A DNA stretch of 64,000 nt from positions 6,312,001 through 6,376,000 of the forward strand of contig NZ_JAUSZN010000001.1 of NCBI RefSeq assembly GCF_030817595.1. Reading direction: 5' to 3'. Position numbers and translations under genes: made by a program. Shown here piece by piece: positions 17,478 to 27,294 of the stretch (position 1 is the first letter of the stretch; the number at the start of each line of letters is the position of its first letter). The notes under the pieces are model-generated. The model ran no database searches, had not been told where the DNA came from, and worked only from the letters and a program-made list of their open reading frames with translations. The DNA comes from Neobacillus niacini (lineage in GTDB: Bacteria > Bacillota > Bacilli > Bacillales > Cytobacillaceae).

Positions 17478-18182
17478 ATGCAGCAATCTAAGGAACAACG
17501 TGTTCATAAGGTCTTTGAGAAAATATCCGATAACTACGATAAAATGAACTCGGTTATTAGTTTTCAACAGCACATCAAATGGCGTAAGGATACAATGAAA
17601 AGAATGAATGTCAAGCCAGGTTCGAAAGCGCTGGATGTATGTTGTGGAACAGGAGACTGGACGATTGCTTTAGCTGAAGCCGTGGGTCCTGCTGGTGAAG
17701 TTACTGGACTCGACTTTAGTCAAAATATGCTAAATGTTGGGGTTGAAAAGGTAAAAAAACTAGGCCTAAAACAAGTTACTTTAATACATGGAAACGCTAT
17801 GGAACTCCCTTTCCCTGATAATAGCTTTGATTATGTAACGATTGGGTTTGGTTTAAGAAATGTACCTGATTACCTTCAGGTTTTAAAAGAAATGAATCGC
17901 GTATTAAAGCCAGGAGGGATTGCAGTTTGCCTTGAAACCTCCCAGCCTACCTTAATTGGTTATAAACAGCTTTATTATTTTTATTTCAAATTTATCATGC
18001 CGTTGTTTGGTAAGTTATTTGCTAAGAGTTATCAGGAATATGCGTGGCTCAACGAATCCGCACGTAGTTTTCCAGGTATGAAAGAATTAGCTCGAATGTT
18101 TGAGACTGCCGGATTTAAAGATGTGTTTTATAAACCATATAGCGGCGGGGCAGCGGCGGTTCATATTGGAAATAAGAAGTAA
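17478..18182 (+). CDS. menG: Demethylmenaquinone methyltransferase
   Basis: SAM-dependent methylation of demethylmenaquinone, last step of menaquinone synthesis. The 234-residue UbiE/MenG protein has [21 protein letters not shown], the SAM motif [22 protein letters not shown] and the signature [10 protein letters not shown]...[12 protein letters not shown]. Lies between the two heptaprenyl synthase genes. Confidence 0.97.
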   Translation: MQQSKEQRVHKVFEKISDNYDKMNSVISFQQHIKWRKDTMKRMNVKPGSKALDVCCGTGDWTIALAEAVGPAGEVTGLDFSQNMLNVGVEKVKKLGLKQVTLIHGNAMELPFPDNSFDYVTIGFGLRNVPDYLQVLKEMNRVLKPGGIAVCLETSQPTLIGYKQLYYFYFKFIMPLFGKLFAKSYQEYAWLNESARSFPGMKELARMFETAGFKDVFYKPYSGGAAAVHIGNKK

Positions 18183-18227
18183 TTCTTTTTTAGATTTGTA
18201 AACAGGACGAAAAGCTGGTGAATACAA

Positions 18228-19190
18228 ATGAAATTAAAGATGATGTATTCATTTTTGAATTCAGATATTAATACAATTGAAAAAAAGTTGGAAGAGACCA
18301 TCCAAGCGGATTCTCTTCTTTTGAAACGGGCTTCTTTGCATACCTTGCAGGCAGGTGGGAAAAGAATTCGGCCTGTTTTTGTTTTATTGGCGGGTAAGTT
18401 TGGACGCTACGAAATTAATGTGATGAAAAACGTTGCAGTTGCTCTAGAACTCATTCATATGGCTTCCCTTGTTCATGATGATGTAATTGACGATGCAGAT
18501 TTACGAAGAGGGCAGCCTACTGTTAAGGCAAAATGGGACAACAAAACGGCGATGTATACGGGCGATTTTATCTTTGCACTTTCGCTTGAGTTGATGAGTG
18601 ATATTAATAAGCCTTTAGCTCATAAGATATTAGCTAATACGATTGTTGAAGTAACGGTTGGGGAGATTCAACAAATAAAAGATAAGTATCGTTTTGATCA
18701 AAATCTCAGGGATTATTTACGAAGAATCAAAAGAAAAACAGCGTTGCTAATCTCCGCAAGTTGTCAGTTGGGTGCGATTGCTGCTGATGTGGATGAATCG
18801 ATTCATAAAAAACTGTATCTATTTGGTTATTATGTCGGAATGGCATTCCAAATTACAGATGACATTTTGGATTTCACCTCTTCCGAAGAGGAACTTGGTA
18901 AGCCTGCAGGCAGTGATTTGCTTCAAGGAAATATTACGGCGCCTGCTCTTTATGCAATGGAAAACGAAACAATTCGACACGAAATTGAAAAGGTTCATCA
19001 GAATATCGAACCAGCTCAAATACAAAGGATTATCACACTTATTAAAGAGTCTGGTGCAATTGAAAAGTCTATCGCATTAAGTGATATGTATCTAGATAAG
19101 GCTCTGAGGGTGCTAGAAGATCTTCCGACAAATAAAGCCAAAAAAACACTACGGGATATCGCAAAATTTATTGGACGGCGTAAATATTAG
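18228..19190 (+). CDS. hepT: Heptaprenyl diphosphate synthase component II
   Basis: Catalytic trans-prenyltransferase subunit that elongates farnesyl diphosphate with isopentenyl diphosphate. Aspartate-rich motif 1 is DDVIDDADLRRG (beginning at residue 84), motif 2 is DDILDF, with LQAGGKRIRPV near the front. The 320 residues begin MKLKMMYSFLNSDI, equivalent to an internal Met in the longer B. subtilis form I recall, so the N-terminus is simply shorter here. A terminator follows. Confidence 0.96.
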   Translation: MKLKMMYSFLNSDINTIEKKLEETIQADSLLLKRASLHTLQAGGKRIRPVFVLLAGKFGRYEINVMKNVAVALELIHMASLVHDDVIDDADLRRGQPTVKAKWDNKTAMYTGDFIFALSLELMSDINKPLAHKILANTIVEVTVGEIQQIKDKYRFDQNLRDYLRRIKRKTALLISASCQLGAIAADVDESIHKKLYLFGYYVGMAFQITDDILDFTSSEEELGKPAGSDLLQGNITAPALYAMENETIRHEIEKVHQNIEPAQIQRIITLIKESGAIEKSIALSDMYLDKALRVLEDLPTNKAKKTLRDIAKFIGRRKY

Positions 19191-19192
19191 TG

Positions 19193-19228
19193 AAAAGAGA
19201 GTAAAACATTTGTTTTCTCTCTTTTTAT
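19193..19228 (+). terminator. Terminator of the hepS-menG-hepT operon
   Basis: AAAAGAGAG pairs with CTCTCTTTT, with additional AAAAC/GTTTT pairing inside, and T residues follow. Confidence 0.85.
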
Positions 19229-19348
19229 TTGCATTTTCGGCAGAATGAAGGCGCTTTCGACTTGCGAAATATTCGAAAAAGTGATAACATCTTCATGGAT
19301 TGTCCCACTATGGCAATTATTATACATACTATATTAGGAGTGGAATTC

Positions 19349-19795
19349 ATGGAAAAAACATTTTTAATGGTGAAGCCTGATGGTGTACAGCGTAATTTAA
19401 TCGGAGAAATCGTTGCTCGATTTGAAAAAAAGGGCTTCCAATTAGTTGGCGCTAAATTAATGAGCATCCCGACTGAACTTGCCGAGGAGCACTATGGTGA
19501 GCATAAAGAACGTCCATTCTTTGGTGAATTAGTCGACTTCATTACATCTGGTCCTGTTTTTGCTATGGTTTGGCAAGGTGAAAATGTGATTGCTACTGCA
19601 CGTCAAATGATGGGCTCTACTAATCCTAAAGATGCAGCACCAGGAACAATCCGCGGCGATTTCGGCTTAACTGTTGGTAAGAATGTTATTCACGGTTCGG
19701 ATTCACCTGTAAGTGCAGAGCGTGAAATTGGATTGTTTTTTAAAGATGGCGGAGTTGTAGAATACTCAAAACTAGTTAACGAATGGATTTACTAA
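19349..19795 (+). CDS. ndk: Nucleoside diphosphate kinase
   Basis: Balances nucleoside triphosphate pools through a phosphohistidine intermediate; the active-site His is in [16 protein letters not shown]. The 148 residues starting [21 protein letters not shown] are the standard length. ATG 19349 follows AGGAGTGGAATTC; the longer frame opening at 19229 would include the promoter region and the hepT terminator edge. In B. subtilis cheR would follow; here chorismate synthase is next. Confidence 0.97.
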   Translation: MEKTFLMVKPDGVQRNLIGEIVARFEKKGFQLVGAKLMSIPTELAEEHYGEHKERPFFGELVDFITSGPVFAMVWQGENVIATARQMMGSTNPKDAAPGTIRGDFGLTVGKNVIHGSDSPVSAEREIGLFFKDGGVVEYSKLVNEWIY

Positions 19796-19806
19796 GTTAG
19801 ATATAA

Positions 19807-19840
19807 GAGGCACTTGTATAGCTTATACAGGTGCCTTTTT
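19807..19840 (+). terminator. Terminator of ndk
   Basis: GGCACTTGTATA, loop GCT, TATACAGGTGCC, then five T residues; 12 bp stem with one G-T pair or mismatch. Confidence 0.92.
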
Positions 19841-20030
19841 GTATGCGTATACATTTAAAAAAATAAAAATATTTTAGAAACAATAGTGTACAAATAGAGT
19901 TTCTATTATTATCATTAGATAAATAATCATCAAGCAATTTATGCTATTTTCAGATAATTATACTAGGTTTATTAGTCTGTTTATGGTATATTTATAAAAA
20001 TCCTTTAATGAGTTGAAGGGGGAAAGTGTA

Positions 20031-21209
20031 ATGGGAATGAGATATTTAACAGCTGGAGAATCACACGGCCCACAATTAACGACAATACTAGAGGGACTTC
20101 CAGCAGGAATGCCATTAGTAGCTGAAGATATAAATACTGAGCTTGCAAGGCGGCAGCAGGGGTATGGCCGCGGCAGAAGAATGCAGATCGAAAAAGATAC
20201 TGTCGAAATTTTATCAGGAGTTCGACATGGACAAACACTTGGATCTCCGATTGCTCTAGTAGTAAAGAACAATGACTGGAAGCATTGGACAAAAATTATG
20301 GGAGCAGATCCATTAGAAGAGGGACAAGAGGATGAAGTAAAACGTAAAATAACCCGGCCAAGACCTGGACATGCAGATTTGAATGGAGCAATAAAATACG
20401 GGCATAGGGATATGAGAAATGTCCTAGAGCGTTCATCTGCCCGGGAAACAACTGTAAGAGTAGCAGCAGGTGCTGTTGCGAAGCAGCTTTTAGCTTTAGT
20501 CGGCGTTACACTCGTTTCTCATGTCGTTGAGATTGGCGGTATAAAGGCAAGTGCTGACTCTAGTTTATCGATGGAAGAATTAAAACAAAGAACAGAGCTC
20601 TCACCTGTACGCTGTGCAGACCCAGAAGTAGAACAGGCCATGATGGATGCAATAGACAATGCTAAGAAGAATGGAGATTCAATCGGCGGCGTTGTTGAAG
20701 TAATCGCAGCAGGTATGCCTGCTGGGGTAGGCAGCTATGTGCAGTATGATAGAAAATTAGACTCAAAGCTGGCAGCAGCGATTGTGAGTATCAATGCATT
20801 CAAAGGAGTAGAGTTTGGCATCGGCTTTGAGGCAGCGAGAAAGCCAGGAAGTGAAGTACATGATGAGATCATTTGGGATCAAGAAAATGGTTATACTCGC
20901 AAAACAAATCGTCTAGGCGGTTTTGAAGGCGGTATGACTACGGGGATGCCAATTGTCGTGCGCGGGGTTATGAAGCCAATTCCAACCCTTTATAAGCCTC
21001 TTATGAGCGTTGATATCGATTCAAAGGAGCCATTTTCCGCAAGTGTTGAACGTTCAGACAGCTGTGCTGTTCCTGCAGCAGCAGTAGTGGCAGAAAATGT
21101 TGTTGCATGGGAACTTGCTAATTCTCTCATAGAACAATTTAATAGTGATCGCTTCGATACATTCGCAGCCGAAATTAAGCGTCAGCGTGAATACGCGAGG
21201 GAATTTTAA
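20031..21209 (+). CDS. aroC: Chorismate synthase
   Basis: Turns EPSP into chorismate with reduced FMN (the gene is aroF in older B. subtilis nomenclature). The 392 residues have the family signatures [74 protein letters not shown] and the end [19 protein letters not shown] 20031 lies eight bases after AAGGGGG; ATG 20037 is an alternative. First gene of the aromatic operon here. The 190-base AT-rich region upstream shows no TRAP-type GAG/TAG array. Confidence 0.97.
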   Translation: MGMRYLTAGESHGPQLTTILEGLPAGMPLVAEDINTELARRQQGYGRGRRMQIEKDTVEILSGVRHGQTLGSPIALVVKNNDWKHWTKIMGADPLEEGQEDEVKRKITRPRPGHADLNGAIKYGHRDMRNVLERSSARETTVRVAAGAVAKQLLALVGVTLVSHVVEIGGIKASADSSLSMEELKQRTELSPVRCADPEVEQAMMDAIDNAKKNGDSIGGVVEVIAAGMPAGVGSYVQYDRKLDSKLAAAIVSINAFKGVEFGIGFEAARKPGSEVHDEIIWDQENGYTRKTNRLGGFEGGMTTGMPIVVRGVMKPIPTLYKPLMSVDIDSKEPFSASVERSDSCAVPAAAVVAENVVAWELANSLIEQFNSDRFDTFAAEIKRQREYAREF

Positions 21210-22279
21210 TGGAGACGATTCAAATTCAAACGAGCTCCAAAAGCTATAATGTGTTTGTTGGCGAAGGTGTAAGAACTGAAATAAGCAATTTTTTGAATAA
21301 TCATTTTGCAAATGTGACTAGAATACTAATTATTACAGATGAAACAGTTGAGAAAATACATCTGGATAAACTAATACCGATCTTGTCTGAATGGAAACCA
21401 GTTATTTTTACTGCTCCTAGTGGTGAGAAGGCAAAAACATTCGAGGTATACTATGAAGCCTTATCCATGGCATTAGAAAACCGACTGGACCGTAAATCTG
21501 TTATTCTCGCACTTGGTGGTGGTGCAGTAGGGGACTTATCAGGTTTTGTTGCAGCATCTTTTATGAGGGGAATACCATTTATCCAAATTCCAACAACCAT
21601 TCTTGCGCATGATAGTGCAGTTGGGGGAAAAGTGGCCATTAATCATCCTCTAGGAAAAAATATGATTGGGGCTTTCCATCAGCCAGAGGCCGTCTTTTAT
21701 GATCTTGAAATGCTCAATACGCTCCCTGAGCAAGAAATTCGTTCTGGTTTTGCAGAGGTTATTAAACATGCCCTCATTTATGATGCTGACTTTTATCAAT
21801 GGTTAAAGACAGAAATCCATCATCTAAATGCCTTAACCTCTGAACAATTATTTGAATCACTTACAAAAGGGATTCAAATCAAAAATGAATTTGTGTCTAA
21901 GGATGAAAAAGAGACGGGTATCCGTGCTTTCTTAAATTTTGGCCATACACTTGGACATGCGATTGAATCAGAAATGGGTTACGGTAATTTCACACACGGT
22001 GAAGCAGTAATGATTGGAATGATTTTCGCTTTAAAGCTTAGCAATGAGGTTTCAGGGCTATCCTTTAAAACGGATGAATTTATTTCATGGGTTCAAGGAC
22101 TTGGGTATCAAACAGAGATACCAGAGCAACTTTCGCCTGAGCGTTTGCTATTAAAAATGAAGCAGGATAAAAAGTCATTTGGTGGATCAGTAAAATTTGT
22201 CTTATTGGAGCAAATTGGGCAGCCAAAACTTCAAGAGCTTTCGGATGAATTTTTATTAGCACGTATCAAGAATATGTAA
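21209..22279 (+). CDS. aroB: 3-dehydroquinate synthase
   Basis: Cyclises DAHP to 3-dehydroquinate, using NAD and a divalent metal. The 356 residues have the core GGGAVGDLSGFVAASFMRG with TTILAHDSAVGGKVAINH, and the metal ligands in the NFGHTLGHAIE and THGEAVMIGM regions. Start and preceding stop overlap as TAATG, so translation is coupled to aroC. Confidence 0.97.
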   Translation: METIQIQTSSKSYNVFVGEGVRTEISNFLNNHFANVTRILIITDETVEKIHLDKLIPILSEWKPVIFTAPSGEKAKTFEVYYEALSMALENRLDRKSVILALGGGAVGDLSGFVAASFMRGIPFIQIPTTILAHDSAVGGKVAINHPLGKNMIGAFHQPEAVFYDLEMLNTLPEQEIRSGFAEVIKHALIYDADFYQWLKTEIHHLNALTSEQLFESLTKGIQIKNEFVSKDEKETGIRAFLNFGHTLGHAIESEMGYGNFTHGEAVMIGMIFALKLSNEVSGLSFKTDEFISWVQGLGYQTEIPEQLSPERLLLKMKQDKKSFGGSVKFVLLEQIGQPKLQELSDEFLLARIKNM

Positions 22280-22298
22280 AAACAAGGGGGAGCTTTTC

Positions 22299-22673
22299 AT
22301 GATTAGAGGGGTGAGGGGTGCAATCACCGTTGATTGCAATTCCGAAGAAGTAATCATATCAGCAACAGAAGAGCTTTTAAAACAAGTAATCGAAGGAAAC
22401 AATATCCTTCCAGAACAGGTTGCTTCTGTTTTTATTTCAACTACGGATGACCTAAACGCAGCTTTCCCAGCAAGAGCACTGCGTAAATTTCCTGGCTGGA
22501 CCTACGTACCGGTTATGTGTATGAGAGAATTGGCAGTCCCAAATGCTCTTCCGTTATGTGTAAGAGTTATGCTGCATGTAAATACGGCCGTACCACAGGA
22601 AGAGATTGTTCATGTTTATTTAGGAGGGGCTAAGGTTTTACGCCCTGATTTAGGCAATACCCTGACTAAGTAA
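22299..22673 (+). CDS. aroH: Monofunctional chorismate mutase (AroH class)
   Basis: Rearranges chorismate to prephenate for phenylalanine and tyrosine. A 124-residue trimeric AroH-fold protein starting MIRGVRGAITVDCNSEEVI, with SVFISTTDDLNAAFPA, the PVMCMRELAV strand and HVYLGGAKVLRPDL. In B. subtilis the trpEDCFBA block follows; here hisC starts 39 bases after the stop. Confidence 0.95.
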   Translation: MIRGVRGAITVDCNSEEVIISATEELLKQVIEGNNILPEQVASVFISTTDDLNAAFPARALRKFPGWTYVPVMCMRELAVPNALPLCVRVMLHVNTAVPQEEIVHVYLGGAKVLRPDLGNTLTK

Positions 22674-22712
22674 AAGATATAATAAATCATCAAAAGGATG
22701 GAGTGGAGATAA

Positions 22713-23825
22713 ATGAGATGGAAAAAGCAGTTATTAACACTGACTCCATATCAGCCGGGAAAATCAATTGAGTCAGTTAAGAAACAATACAAATTAGATC
22801 AGATTGTAAAACTTGCATCGAATGAAAATCCATTTGGATGTTCAAGTAAAGTGCATTCTGCTCTGCAAAGTCAGCAGCCAGGGTTTGCTATTTATCCAGA
22901 TGGGTATGCGACGAGCTTAAGAGAATCAGTAGCTTCCTTTTTAAAGGTCAACCAAGATGAACTGATATTTGGTAATGGGTCAGATAATATTATTCAAATC
23001 ATCTCAAGGTCATTGCTCCACCCGGGTGCAAATACTGTGATGGCTACACCTTCCTTCTCTCAATATAAACATAACGCAGTGATAGAGGGAGCGGAGATTA
23101 GGGAAATCCCATTACTTGATGGCCAGCATGATTTAGAAAAAATGTATGCTGCGATTGATGATCATACCAATGTTGTCTGGGTTTGCAGTCCTAATAATCC
23201 GACTGGTACATACGTCTCAAAAAACAATTTAATTACATTTTTAGATAAAGTACCAGCACATGTTTTAGTGGTGTTGGATGAAGCTTACTATGAATACGTA
23301 TTTGCAGATGATTATTATGACTCAATTGAATTAACTCAGACATATTCAAATTTAATTGTATTACGAACTTTCTCAAAAATTTACGGTCTTGCCTCTCTAA
23401 GGGTTGGCTATGGTGTTGCAAATCGTTCAATTATTCAAGCTTTGGAACCTGCTAGAGAACCTTTTAATGTTAATTCATTTGGCCAGGTGGCAGCTCAAGC
23501 TGCACTTTCCGACCAAGAGTTTGTCCAAGATTGTAAAGAGAAAAACAGACAAGGCTTGACTCAATTCTATGAATTCTGCGAAAGACACAATTTGAGCTAT
23601 TATCCATCTCAAACTAATTTTGTTTTAATAGATATCAAGGCCGATGCCAATCAAGGGTTTCAATATTTATTAGAAAAAGGCTATATCGTTAGATCCGGTA
23701 AAGCTTTAGGATTCCCTACTTCATTAAGAATCACAGTGGGCTCTTCTGACCAAAATGAAGGTGTACTAAATGCATTAGGAGAATTCTTGACTAAACAAAA
23801 TACAGAGAAGCTCAGTAAAAACTAG
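22713..23825 (+). CDS. hisC: Histidinol-phosphate/aromatic aminotransferase
   Basis: PLP-dependent aminotransferase. In Bacillus this single enzyme serves histidine synthesis and also aromatic amino acids, which fits its place between aroH and tyrA. The 370 residues show KLASNENPFGCSSKV, ASNENP-type substrate binding, WVCSPNNPTGTY, VVLDEAYYEYV and the PLP-lysine region RTFSKIYGLASLRVGYG. AAAGGATGGAGTGG precedes the ATG. Confidence 0.95.
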   Translation: MRWKKQLLTLTPYQPGKSIESVKKQYKLDQIVKLASNENPFGCSSKVHSALQSQQPGFAIYPDGYATSLRESVASFLKVNQDELIFGNGSDNIIQIISRSLLHPGANTVMATPSFSQYKHNAVIEGAEIREIPLLDGQHDLEKMYAAIDDHTNVVWVCSPNNPTGTYVSKNNLITFLDKVPAHVLVVLDEAYYEYVFADDYYDSIELTQTYSNLIVLRTFSKIYGLASLRVGYGVANRSIIQALEPAREPFNVNSFGQVAAQAALSDQEFVQDCKEKNRQGLTQFYEFCERHNLSYYPSQTNFVLIDIKADANQGFQYLLEKGYIVRSGKALGFPTSLRITVGSSDQNEGVLNALGEFLTKQNTEKLSKN

Positions 23826-23836
23826 GGGGACTACCA

Positions 23837-24946
23837 ATGAAAGGCCGAGTTTTTGTTATTGGGCTTGGGTTAATTGGCGGTTCTTTAGCTTTATGTATTA
23901 AGAAAGAACATAAAGATGCTATCATAATGGGCTATGATATTCATCCTGAACAAGCTAGACTTGGAAAAATGCTAGGTGTTATTGATGAAGTAGCTGACGA
24001 TATCGTTGAAGGTGCTAAAACCGCTGATTTAATTATTATTTCCGCACCAGTAATCGAGACGGAAACGATTATTCAATTATTATCAGAACAATCGTTAAAT
24101 CCAGAGGTAATTATTACGGACACCGGAAGTACAAAAAGTAAAATTGTCGCCAATGCTGCAAGTTTAAAGAAAAAAGGATACACCTTTATCGGGGGACATC
24201 CGATGGCTGGTTCCCATAAAAGCGGTGTATCTGCTGCAAAAGAGATTCTATTTGAAAATGCCTTTTATCTATTTACGCCAGAGGATCATATTGAAAACTT
24301 GAAGCTGGAAAGATTAAAGGAATGGCTTAAAGGTACAAATGCGAAATTTTTAACTGTGACTCCTGATAACCATGATTATTTAACGGGAATTGTTAGTCAT
24401 TTCCCTCATATCATTGCGGCATCGATTGTCCGCCAAACAGAAAGGTTAGCGGAAGGTGAAAGTCTTATCCCGCGTTTAGCTGCAGGAGGGTTTAGAGATA
24501 TTACTAGAATTGCTTCGAGCAGCCCGGAAATGTGGAAGGATATATTACTGCATAATCGTGAGGTTTTGATCGAGTTAATCGATAAATGGAAGGAAGAAAT
24601 GGATTGGGTAAAGGTGTTGCTTGAGCAAGAAAATAGTGAGGGGATTTTCAGCTATTTTCAGCAGGCAAAGCAGTACCGTGATGGTCTCCCGGTTAGAGAA
24701 AAGGGAGCTATTCCTGCATTTTACGATTTATTTGTGGACGTTCCAGATTACCCAGGTGTTATTTCAGAGGTTACAGGATACTTAGCAAAAGAAAATATTA
24801 GTATTACAAACATCCGCATACTAGAAACTAGAGAAGACGAAATTTATGGAGTACTTGTCATTAGTTTTCAAACAGAAGAGGACCGCAGGCGGGCAGAAAG
24901 ATGTATTCATACCTGTTCTAGCTATGCTACCTCGATTGGAACATAA
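23837..24946 (+). CDS. tyrA: Prephenate dehydrogenase with ACT domain
   Basis: Oxidatively decarboxylates prephenate to 4-hydroxyphenylpyruvate for tyrosine. An N-terminal Rossmann fold (VIGLGLIGGSLALCI), the GGHPMAGSHKSGV catalytic segment, and a helical dimerisation domain are followed by a C-terminal ACT domain (about residues 295-369, VDVPDYPGVISEVTGYLAKE) that should bind tyrosine for feedback control. 369 residues, similar to B. subtilis TyrA. It is 11 bases after hisC. Confidence 0.96.
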   Translation: MKGRVFVIGLGLIGGSLALCIKKEHKDAIIMGYDIHPEQARLGKMLGVIDEVADDIVEGAKTADLIIISAPVIETETIIQLLSEQSLNPEVIITDTGSTKSKIVANAASLKKKGYTFIGGHPMAGSHKSGVSAAKEILFENAFYLFTPEDHIENLKLERLKEWLKGTNAKFLTVTPDNHDYLTGIVSHFPHIIAASIVRQTERLAEGESLIPRLAAGGFRDITRIASSSPEMWKDILLHNREVLIELIDKWKEEMDWVKVLLEQENSEGIFSYFQQAKQYRDGLPVREKGAIPAFYDLFVDVPDYPGVISEVTGYLAKENISITNIRILETREDEIYGVLVISFQTEEDRRRAERCIHTCSSYATSIGT

Positions 24947-24970
24947 TTTGATTTGAATATAGGTGATGAA

Positions 24971-26260
24971 ATGGAATTAATAGCATTAAAGCCAACATTG
25001 AATGGTTTAAAGGGCAGTATAGAAATACCTGGAGATAAATCAATTTCACATCGTTCTGTTATGTTTGGTTCTATTGCCCAAGGTGTAACAAGGGTAACAA
25101 ACTTCCTGCCGGGCGATGATTGTTTAAGTACCATTTCTTGTTTCCGAAAGTTAGGAGTCGTAATTGAAGAAAATGAAGAAGGTCTAACGATTTACGGGAA
25201 TGGATTTGATGGTTTACAAGAACCTAATGAACTATTGGATGTCGGAAATTCCGGAACAACCATTCGACTATTATTAGGAATTTTAGCGGGAAGACCATTC
25301 TTCTCATCACTAATTGGTGATCAGTCAATTGGAAAAAGACCTATGACTAGGGTAACGGAGCCTTTAAGAACGATGGGGGCGAAGATTGACGGCAGAAAAA
25401 ATGGAGAATTTACTCCACTTAGTATTCGTGGTGGAAAATTAAATCCTATTAACTATAACATGCCAGTAGCAAGTGCTCAGGTAAAATCCGCTTTAATCCT
25501 TGCTGGCCTTCAAGCTGAGGGAGAAACGACTATAATTGAAAAAGCTGAATCACGTGATCATACAGAAAGAATGATTCGTAAATTTGGCGGGGAAGTCGGG
25601 AAGGATAATCGAAAAATTACGGTAAAAGGAGGTCAAAAGCTTATTGCTTCTGACGTTCTTGTACCCGGAGATATTTCGTCTGCCGCGTTTTTCCTTGTTG
25701 CAGGTGCAATTGTGGAAGGTAGTGAAATTCTCTTAAAAAATGTGGGTCTAAATCCGACTAGAACGGGTATCATTGAGATTATGAATCAAATGGGAGCTAA
25801 TTTAGAAATTCATAACAATGATGAAAATTCCTTTGAACCAGCTGGTGATATTACCATTAAAACTTCAAGGCTAAGAGGTACTGTTGTTGAGGGGGATGTT
25901 ATTCCGAGATTAATTGATGAAATTCCAATCATTGCCTTATTAGCGACACAAGCTGAAGGAACAACAATCATTAAAGATGCATCGGAGCTTAAAGTCAAAG
26001 AAACAAACCGAATTGATACCGTCGTCCGAGAATTAACAAAGCTGGGTGCTTCCATAGAAGCAACTGATGATGGAATGATTATTCATGGCGGTACTGCCCT
26101 TAGAGGTGGGAAAGTATCCAGTCATGGTGACCATAGAATTGGAATGATGCTTGCAATTGCCTCCTTAATTTGTAAGGACCAAGTAGAGTTAGAAGATCCC
26201 GAGGCCATCTCAGTTTCTTATCCGAATTTCTTTAATCATCTAAATAGCCTAAAAAACTAA
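24971..26260 (+). CDS. aroA: 5-enolpyruvylshikimate-3-phosphate synthase
   Basis: Transfers enolpyruvyl from PEP to shikimate-3-phosphate (aroE in B. subtilis nomenclature). The 429 residues have [20 protein letters not shown], the [17 protein letters not shown] motif, [13 protein letters not shown] and [18 protein letters not shown], and SAQVKSA rather than the class I pattern, suggest a class II type (inference from motif). ATG 24971 after AGGTGATGAA; the upstream in-frame TTG at 24953 is less likely. The terminator at 26259 closes the operon. Confidence 0.96.
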   Translation: MELIALKPTLNGLKGSIEIPGDKSISHRSVMFGSIAQGVTRVTNFLPGDDCLSTISCFRKLGVVIEENEEGLTIYGNGFDGLQEPNELLDVGNSGTTIRLLLGILAGRPFFSSLIGDQSIGKRPMTRVTEPLRTMGAKIDGRKNGEFTPLSIRGGKLNPINYNMPVASAQVKSALILAGLQAEGETTIIEKAESRDHTERMIRKFGGEVGKDNRKITVKGGQKLIASDVLVPGDISSAAFFLVAGAIVEGSEILLKNVGLNPTRTGIIEIMNQMGANLEIHNNDENSFEPAGDITIKTSRLRGTVVEGDVIPRLIDEIPIIALLATQAEGTTIIKDASELKVKETNRIDTVVRELTKLGASIEATDDGMIIHGGTALRGGKVSSHGDHRIGMMLAIASLICKDQVELEDPEAISVSYPNFFNHLNSLKN

Positions 26261-26285
26261 AGCTGCCTTCGCGCAGCTTTTTTAA
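26259..26285 (+). terminator. Terminator of the aromatic operon
   Basis: AAAGCTGC (26259-26266), loop CTTCGC, GCAGCTTT (26273-26280), T-tract 26278-26283. The stem overlaps the aroA stop codon. Confidence 0.92.
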
Positions 26286-26364
26286 GTCTATATTTTCCTG
26301 TCATAGTTTTAAAGATGGACTCATAGCTTGTCTTAAGAAGGAAAGCTATGAAAAGGGTGGTAGG

Positions 26365-27264
26365 ATGGGTTATATCATTGAAAATGCTAATATCTTAAAG
26401 GAGACGAAACTTACAAAATCATCATTGCTGATTGAGGGAAATCATATTGCAGCAAAGAAAGAACATATACATCATAATAAACTTTTAAAAATGAATGCAG
26501 AATCATATATCATGACCCCATCTTATGTACTTTTAGACACAAGAGTACCTCTTAACACTTCCTTTCAGGAATTTCGAAAATATATGGTTGAAAACCTTCT
26601 TTTGAAAGGATGTACCACATTTCTTACCTACAGTTCAATAACATACGAAAATGAATTAGCAGAAAAGATAAAAGAAACGAAAACGGCTCTCATTAGCAGT
26701 CCTATCGATTTTCTCATTGGTGTAAATATTCCACTGCGTCTTTTAACTCCATCATTTATCAGAAAATGTAAGAAAGAAAGAATTCCGGCCATTTTTATCG
26801 AGGTAGGGGACCTTGATGAACTAACCAACATTCCATGGGGGTGGATTAGAGAGGCACTTTTTCCTTATAACTGCCCACTTGTTCCATTAATTTCTAACCA
26901 TCTCAGGAAGGATGCAAGAAGGGCTTTGTCGAAATGGAAGGATATAATGGAAAATGAAAAAATTCCTGCCATCCTTGACGAATTGAAAGAGAATCAGCCA
27001 TTGTCCGTTCCAGTACTAAATAAGCTCGGTTTATATCCGCAAAAGGCAAGTTTATTGCATGGAGCAGAAGTAAGCTATAATCTATACCTTAAAGCTAGAG
27101 AAATCATCAATGTTGATGAAGTTGAATTATTTCATTATCATAGTGATAGACTTCTAGTTACAGTCAATAAGGGAAAAGTAGTACGTGCAGGGGAAGAGGT
27201 TTTATTTAAACCTGGATATGGAGAATATGTTAGGGTGCGAATCCCATCTTATTTTGCGTTATAG
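26365..27264 (+). CDS. Amidohydrolase-like protein without the metal-binding HxH motif
   Basis: A 299-residue protein of unknown function. The start MGYIIENANILKETKLTKSS and LLIEGNHIAA resemble the beta-sandwich that opens amidohydrolases (N-acetylglucosamine-6-phosphate deacetylase, dihydroorotase types). At the point where those enzymes have PG-x-x-D-x-H-x-H, this protein has TPSYVLLDTRVP (about 51-62), with no histidines. The C-terminal part (VTVNKGKVVRAGEEVLFKPG) again looks like the closing sandwich strand. No other metal ligand set is evident. A ribosome site, AAAGGGTGGTAGG, precedes the ATG. Located between aroA and ypiA, after a terminator. I consider it a pseudoenzyme (inference). 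Confidence 0.65.
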   Translation: MGYIIENANILKETKLTKSSLLIEGNHIAAKKEHIHHNKLLKMNAESYIMTPSYVLLDTRVPLNTSFQEFRKYMVENLLLKGCTTFLTYSSITYENELAEKIKETKTALISSPIDFLIGVNIPLRLLTPSFIRKCKKERIPAIFIEVGDLDELTNIPWGWIREALFPYNCPLVPLISNHLRKDARRALSKWKDIMENEKIPAILDELKENQPLSVPVLNKLGLYPQKASLLHGAEVSYNLYLKAREIINVDEVELFHYHSDRLLVTVNKGKVVRAGEEVLFKPGYGEYVRVRIPSYFAL

Positions 27265-27294
27265 TTAATTAAGGGAACCGAGAGGAAAGAGATA

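Noticed and set aside
19860-20030. Several TAG triplets upstream of aroC as a possible TRAP site
   Set aside because: Only three or four triplets with spacing of 8-10 bases; a TRAP site needs about 7-11 with 2-3 base spacing.
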